Both the position numbers and the translations under genes were made by a program. Below are positions 59,569 through 64,000 of a DNA stretch of 64,000 nucleotides, piece after piece. Source of the stretch: Shouchella hunanensis (GTDB lineage: Bacteria; Bacillota; Bacilli; Bacillales; Bacillaceae_D). Below the pieces are notes generated by a model that made no database searches, was not told the origin of the DNA, and was given only the letters and a program-made list of their open reading frames with translations. The stretch spans positions 2,530,001 through 2,594,000 of the forward strand of contig NZ_CP117834.1 of the NCBI RefSeq assembly GCF_028735875.1, written 5' to 3'. Every line of letters begins with the position of its first letter. Within the stretch, counting starts at the first letter, position 1.

Positions 59569-60474
59569 CTAGCGAAGGTGAATGAGTTCATCAAAAAGTT
59601 GTCTGTTCTCATAAAGCCATAGAAACATGGAGCGATTCTTTTCCATACGTTCTTCATCGTGACTAAAAAAAGCGATCATAACAGCTTCAATGCTTAGAAG
59701 TGTTAGCCAGAAAGCCTTTCGTTCTTGGATGGTGAATGGGTTTTCTTGATGATAGGCGCGGAAAAACGCTTTTATTGCTGGAAACCAGCGATCCACATCT
59801 GCTGGGCTCGAATAGACATCCCTTAACACACTGGTCGCAAAGTAACATGGGTCTAACACGCGTATATTTTCTTCCACCAATTCTAAATCGATAATGCCAT
59901 TTACTGTATCCTCAAAATAAAGAAAGTGACGATAGTGAGGATCTCGATGAATAAGCTGAGTTGGAAGTTGTTCCAATAGGAGCATCTCGTCTGCCAGTTC
60001 TGTTAAAAGATGAACGACATCAAGGGCAATCGCTTCTTTTTTCATAAATGGAATAATATTATGATATAACGATGTGTAAACGTGACGTTTTCTGAACGGG
60101 TGATAATCGCTTACTTCAAGTAAAGCATTGTCTAATTTTGCTAGTGCATAGCCAGATTGTTTTACGAGTGCTTGCTGATCTAAAAGGGTTTCAGCTGCGA
60201 TTAAATGACCGTCCAAATAGGAGTAAACGACATAAAAACTGTCTTGACTTTGAACAGTATATTCATTAGAGGTTGTTTTTAAAGGAACTGGCACAGGTTG
60301 TTCTTTTCTATGCAAGTCTTGAAGAAGTTGAGCTTCCATTCGTGCTCGCTCTTGATCGGATTTCTTTTTTAAAATGAACGTTTTCTTTTCATTTGTATGA
60401 ATAAAGTCAACTCGATTTGTTACTTTATCTGTGTATCGAATGGATAGTTGGAATGCTTGATCAATTTTACGCAT
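59569..60474 (-). CDS. Aminoglycoside phosphotransferase-fold kinase
   Basis: 301 residues of the APH/choline-kinase family. FILKKKSDQERARMEAQLL contains the ATP-binding Lys. The Brenner-type motif is LIHRDPHYRHFLYF and the metal motif is NGIIDLELVEEN. The normal HGDxxxxN is modified (Arg for Gly, His in the Asn region). Relatives in bacilli include CotS-like and fructosamine kinase-like proteins. It probably phosphorylates a small hydroxyl compound. No neighbour indicates which. Confidence 0.72.
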   Translation of the reverse strand: MRKIDQAFQLSIRYTDKVTNRVDFIHTNEKKTFILKKKSDQERARMEAQLLQDLHRKEQPVPVPLKTTSNEYTVQSQDSFYVVYSYLDGHLIAAETLLDQQALVKQSGYALAKLDNALLEVSDYHPFRKRHVYTSLYHNIIPFMKKEAIALDVVHLLTELADEMLLLEQLPTQLIHRDPHYRHFLYFEDTVNGIIDLELVEENIRVLDPCYFATSVLRDVYSSPADVDRWFPAIKAFFRAYHQENPFTIQERKAFWLTLLSIEAVMIAFFSHDEERMEKNRSMFLWLYENRQLFDELIHLR

Positions 60475-60689
60475 AGATCATCCCTCGCTTTAAAAATAGC
60501 CGCAGAACTAAATAGATATAAAGACTATTCTAACACTATAGTCTTGGGAAAACGAAGAAACAATAGCTATTTAGACACATTTCATGAAAATAGGAAGAGA
60601 GATTCCTAGTTATATCTGATTATTTGGAAATAAAAAGGAGGATTTTGCAGAATCATTGTGCAATTGTTTTAGTAAAAGGAGGAATGGTC

Positions 60690-62336
60690 ATGAGAATAAA
60701 ACGAACGTCTTTACTTTTTATCATTATAACGTTATTACTTTTTAACGGAAGTGATCAAGCTACATGGGCAAATGAACAACAACATGAAGCGTTAAAAGTT
60801 GTTGGGTATTATCCTTCTTGGGTAGCCGAAGAAAGAGGCTATGAAGTGAAGGATCTCCCAGCAGAGCAAATGACTCATATTATGTATGCGTTTGCCAATG
60901 TATGTTGGGAAGGGGTTCACGGGAATTTAGATCCGTCAGGGCCGAACCCTAGAGAGTGGATCTGTGAAGATGAAGCTGGACCGATTGACGTGCCGAATGG
61001 AACAATTGTGTTAGGAGATCCAGAACAAGATGTGCGTAAAGTGTATCCTGGTGACGATGAGGAAGAGGCTATTAAAGGGAACATTAATCAACTAAATCAG
61101 TTAAAGGCAGAACAGCCTCATTTGAAAACCGTTATTTCTGTTGGGGGATGGACGTGGTCTAACCGTCTTTCATTAGTGGCTGCAACTGAAGAAACGAGAG
61201 ACACATTCGCTCAATCTGCTGTTGATTTTGTAAGGGCGTATGGATTTGATGGACTCGATTTGGATTGGGAGTACCCAGTTAGTGGCGGGATGCCTGAGAA
61301 TGAGCGTAGTCCAGAGGATAAGCAAAACCATACGAAACTTCTAGAAGCAACGAGAGAGGCGCTAGATAAAGCTGGTCAAGAAGATGGTAAAGAGTATTTA
61401 CTTACCATTGCGTCCTCAGCTTCACCTAGTTATTTAGAGAATAATGAAATGGAAAAGCTTGCGAATATTTTAGATTGGATTCAAATTATGACATATGATT
61501 TAAACGGCACATGGCAAGCACAAAATGGGCACAATGCGCCTTTGTTTTATGACGAAGAAGCAACTGTTCCTTGGGCAGATGCGTTAAATGTTGATGCTGC
61601 GATTACGGGGCATTTACAGGCAGGAGTTCCAAAAGAAAAATTAATAATGGGGATGCCTTTCTACGGATATGGGTGGACAGGGTGCGATGCTGAGAATAAT
61701 GGCGAGTATGCTTTCTGCGATGGTCCTGCTCAAATTGGAACATGGTCAAATGCCACTTTTGACTATCAAGACTTAAAAGACCATTATGTGAATCAAAATG
61801 GCTACAAGCGTTATTGGAATGATGCATCGAAAGTTCCTTTCTTGTTTAATGAAACAGATGGAACCTTTATTACGTACGATGACCCAGAGTCTATTGCCCA
61901 TAAAGCAAATTATATCGTTGACAAAGGCTTAGGTGGTGCTATGTTCTGGGAAGCAAGTAATAATCGAGATGGTGATTTAGTTCAGGCCATTACCACTGTA
62001 TTTAATGGGGACGAACAGCAAGGTTGTGATGTTTCTGAATGGTCGGAAAATGCGATTTATGTAAAAGGGGATCGAGTATCAAAAAACGGGTTTATTTATG
62101 AAGCAAAGTGGTGGACACAAGGGGATCATCCGCAACATTCAGGAGAGTGGGATGTTTGGAAAAAGGTGAGTGTGTGTCAAGGAGAAACAGAAACGAGCAT
62201 TTGGTCGAAAGATACAATTTATATAAAAGGAGATCAAGTCGAGCATAATGGCATGTGGTACGAAGCAAAATGGTGGACACGTGGAGAAGAACCTAATCAA
62301 TCAGGAGAATGGGATGTCTGGAAACATGTAAACTAA
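60690..62336 (+). CDS. Secreted chitinase, GH18 with two chitin-binding modules
   Basis: About 548 residues. Signal peptide ([18 protein letters not shown], cut near ATWA), GH18 domain (about 33-430) with the catalytic motif [10 protein letters not shown] (acid Glu about 194) and [12 protein letters not shown], then two CBM5/12 modules at the end ([17 protein letters not shown] and [17 protein letters not shown] starts, both ending SGEWDVWK). It hydrolyses chitin outside the cell. ATG 60690 follows AAAGGAGG by seven bases; the frame upstream has no good site. Own terminator. Confidence 0.95.
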   Translation: MRIKRTSLLFIIITLLLFNGSDQATWANEQQHEALKVVGYYPSWVAEERGYEVKDLPAEQMTHIMYAFANVCWEGVHGNLDPSGPNPREWICEDEAGPIDVPNGTIVLGDPEQDVRKVYPGDDEEEAIKGNINQLNQLKAEQPHLKTVISVGGWTWSNRLSLVAATEETRDTFAQSAVDFVRAYGFDGLDLDWEYPVSGGMPENERSPEDKQNHTKLLEATREALDKAGQEDGKEYLLTIASSASPSYLENNEMEKLANILDWIQIMTYDLNGTWQAQNGHNAPLFYDEEATVPWADALNVDAAITGHLQAGVPKEKLIMGMPFYGYGWTGCDAENNGEYAFCDGPAQIGTWSNATFDYQDLKDHYVNQNGYKRYWNDASKVPFLFNETDGTFITYDDPESIAHKANYIVDKGLGGAMFWEASNNRDGDLVQAITTVFNGDEQQGCDVSEWSENAIYVKGDRVSKNGFIYEAKWWTQGDHPQHSGEWDVWKKVSVCQGETETSIWSKDTIYIKGDQVEHNGMWYEAKWWTRGEEPNQSGEWDVWKHVN

Positions 62337-62347
62337 TAGACCTGTGT

Positions 62348-62377
62348 AAAAAAGCCGTGTGAAAACGGCTTTTTTTG
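62348..62377 (+). terminator. Terminator after the chitinase gene
   Basis: AAGCCGT pairs with ACGGCTT around six bases, followed by a seven-T run. Confidence 0.85.
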
Positions 62378-62461
62378 TTTGCAAGAAACGAATATACGGT
62401 GGCGCGTTTGAGACAAGCAAAAAAAAGGAATGAATGGATAAATGGACGAAGGTGAAGTAGC

Positions 62462-63457
62462 ATGAATATCTTTTTATTGTTAGGAATCGTTTGTGGGCTT
62501 GTTTTTTTACTGAGTATGCAGATTGAGAAACGTAGTATCTTTAACGGTATGTTTTTAACCTTAAGCTTGCTGTTGTTTTTAGGAAGTGGACTAGCTGTTG
62601 TGACAACTGGACCTGTGAGTAGATATGATCATCTTATTCTTATACTCTATTTTCTATTTGCACTCATGCTCCTTTTATTTTTACTTTTTGTGATAGGGTA
62701 CGTTATACGAAATACATGGAAGTTAATACGAAAAGAAGGACGAAAGCGGAATAATTTTTTTTCACTGCTAGCGAGCTTAGGTATGTTTAGTTTTCTTCTG
62801 CTCATCCCGACAACGTTCCTTACCATTGAGCCTCTTGCCATTACCATAACGATATACATTGGGTTTTATGGGTTTCTGTTTCTATCTTTTCTCGTTTCTT
62901 CTATTTTATATCGCTACAATCGACCCTATTACAATCAACATTATATAGTGATCTTAGGGGCTGGCTTGTTAAGGGGAAAGAAGGTTTCACCTATTTTAGC
63001 AAGTCGATTAGAAAGAGGAATTTATTTCTATACGATGCAAAAAAAAGTGGCACCTCCTCCCCGTATCATTGTGACAGGAGGGCGAGGGGAAGATGAGATT
63101 ATAAGCGAAGCGGAGGCAATGAAAGCCTATCTAGTTCACAGACATATTCCACCTCAATCAATCATTATAGAAGATCGAGCGCGCAATACGTACGAAAACT
63201 TTTTGTATACAAAAAAAATAATACCTGATCACCAAAAAGTCGTGTTTGTTACGAATCATTTTCATGTTTTTCGATCGAGCTTAATCGCAAAACAGTTATC
63301 GATGGCAGCTGAAGGAATCGGCTCCCCAACGGCCTGGTATTTTCAGCCTAACGCCTATACGCGTGAATTTATTGCTGTTTTAGCAATGAATAAAAAACCC
63401 CATCTTCTATTATTTAGTTGCTTCCTTCTGCTACTCGCTTATTTTTATTTCTCTTAA
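62462..63457 (+). CDS. YdcF/SanA-like membrane protein (DUF218)
   Basis: 331 residues. Five membrane segments in the first 155, then a DUF218 domain (about 160-300): YIVILGAGLLRGKKVSPILA, IIVTGGRGEDEIISEAEAM, RNTYENFLYTKKI and VVFVTNHFHVFRS. A final hydrophobic helix closes the protein. E. coli SanA and YdcF affect envelope integrity; a role in cell-wall metabolism is inferred. GACGAAGGTGAAGTAGC precedes ATG. Confidence 0.85.
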   Translation: MNIFLLLGIVCGLVFLLSMQIEKRSIFNGMFLTLSLLLFLGSGLAVVTTGPVSRYDHLILILYFLFALMLLLFLLFVIGYVIRNTWKLIRKEGRKRNNFFSLLASLGMFSFLLLIPTTFLTIEPLAITITIYIGFYGFLFLSFLVSSILYRYNRPYYNQHYIVILGAGLLRGKKVSPILASRLERGIYFYTMQKKVAPPPRIIVTGGRGEDEIISEAEAMKAYLVHRHIPPQSIIIEDRARNTYENFLYTKKIIPDHQKVVFVTNHFHVFRSSLIAKQLSMAAEGIGSPTAWYFQPNAYTREFIAVLAMNKKPHLLLFSCFLLLLAYFYFS

Positions 63458-63520
63458 TCGAAGAAAGAAGGAACTTATAAGAACAATGTCTAATTGATGA
63501 TAATAAAAGGAGGAGTGCAT

Positions 63521-64000
63521 ATGTTTGATGTATGGAAAGAAGGACTACCGGAAATTAGTGGTGTTTCACGATCACGCTCAAAGTTACTTGAACAAATCCA
63601 TTTTCTGCGCGACCGACACATGCAATCGCTCTGTTACATTCCACTTTTTAAACGCGAACATCCTGCAACGTGGGGAGACGAGATTACAAAGACAGTAAAA
63701 GCGTATAACGAGAGATTGAATGACATTACGCTCTTACCAGGGCAAGTGTTGCCGCTTAATGACGATCTTCTTACTGACTTGAAAGCGGGCAAAGCAATTC
63801 CTCTAAACAAAACTTTATTTGTTCTTGTTACCCTTAATGGAGAAGATCTACAGGGCGCAGCAGAAAAGCTGTACCGACTCGCCGTGGCAGGTTATTATCC
63901 GGTATTGCTCTATCCAGAAAAAGATACCCGCATACAAAAGAATCCCGATTTATTATACAAATTAGTGAAGCAAGGAGCGTACACAATAATGGACGCGACA
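63521..64000 (+). CDS. CpsB/YwqE-like protein lacking metal ligands (3' end outside window)
   Basis: An ATG behind AAAAGGAGGAGTGCAT opens a frame of 160 codons that runs off the window. The sequence follows bacterial tyrosine phosphatases of the PHP type (YwqE, CpsB): LLPGQVLPLNDDLLTDLKAG, AGYYPVLLYPEKDTRIQ, KNPDLLYKLVKQGAY. The metal-binding residues are replaced: HCH near the start is WKE, ATPHH is YIPLF, the Glu of LPGQE is Val, and AHPER is LYPEK. It is probably not an active phosphatase of that type. A regulatory partner for tyrosine kinases or capsule proteins is a guess. Confidence 0.65.
   Translation, partial: MFDVWKEGLPEISGVSRSRSKLLEQIHFLRDRHMQSLCYIPLFKREHPATWGDEITKTVKAYNERLNDITLLPGQVLPLNDDLLTDLKAGKAIPLNKTLFVLVTLNGEDLQGAAEKLYRLAVAGYYPVLLYPEKDTRIQKNPDLLYKLVKQGAYTIMDAT

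Noticed and set aside
1-64000. tRNA, rRNA, CRISPR arrays, phage genes, complete insertion sequences and defence islands
   Set aside because: Searched by eye for conserved RNA motifs, regular repeats, transposase or integrase motifs and restriction or toxin families; none could be supported.

Overview
The window looks like a chromosomal segment of a low-GC Gram-positive, spore-former-type bacterium of the Bacillaceae. Evidence: strong AGGAGG-type ribosome binding sites, frequent TTG and GTG starts, many hairpin-plus-T terminators, a LOV-STAS photoreceptor of the YtvA type, Bacillus-type ManA and RlmA, and CcpA-like cre sites. Exported binding proteins are very rich in Asp and Glu, and there are two osmolyte-type uptake systems (an OpuA-type ABC transporter and a BCCT carrier). 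Both fit an alkaliphilic or halotolerant Bacillus relative such as Alkalihalobacillus or Shouchella, but that placement is inference. I saw no rRNA, tRNA, CRISPR array, phage or intact insertion sequence.

Layout. 1-6214: a hexitol (galactitol-type) PTS operon: a BglG/MtlR-type activator cut by the window edge, separate EIIA, EIIB and EIIC, a zinc alcohol dehydrogenase, an unannotated 52-residue membrane protein and a GatD-type dehydrogenase. 6432-8369: an ABC-F ribosome-protection gene behind a leader that looks like an antibiotic-responsive attenuator (short upstream ORF, then a terminator whose 3' arm holds the gene's Shine-Dalgarno). 8561-11886: a glycine-betaine-type ABC importer. 11894-18526: thioesterase, S66 carboxypeptidase, a DesKR-like two-component system with a membrane protein, an alpha/beta hydrolase, an acetyltransferase and a deoxyribosyltransferase-like protein. 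18609-26513: a tricarboxylate locus made of a PrpF-like isomerase and a TctABC importer, divergent from a LysR regulator, an isocitrate/isopropylmalate-type dehydrogenase and a TcuA-type flavoprotein. A perfect CcpA cre match overlaps the importer promoter.

26859-38596: mixed genes: kinase-like protein, LOV-STAS photoreceptor, HD hydrolase, a decayed methyltransferase, an M50-like protein without its HExxH motif, a Bcr-type efflux pump, RlmA, NUDIX, small Cys-rich protein, pentapeptide-repeat protein, HtpX, aldo/keto reductase and an amidase. 38924-41140: GNAT, then a TetR regulator with matching operators before itself and before its neighbour dehydrogenase. 41135-46338: repetitive protein, DCC thiol oxidoreductase, and an AraC regulator flanked by Gfo/Idh/MocA dehydrogenases and a TIM-barrel isomerase. 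46417-53762: acyl-CoA synthetase, ManA, BCCT carrier and a sulfonate/nitrate-type ABC importer. 53822-58416: DUF1648-like membrane protein, the four dTDP-rhamnose genes and a VanZ-like protein. 58428-64000: membrane protein, atypical HPr-like protein, APH-fold kinase, secreted chitinase with two chitin-binding modules, YdcF-like protein, and the start of a CpsB/YwqE-like protein that has lost its metal ligands.

The main functional themes are carbohydrate and carboxylate scavenging (hexitols, tricarboxylates, mannose, chitin, cyclitol-like sugars), osmolyte and sulfur or nitrogen uptake, cell-envelope work and antibiotic response.
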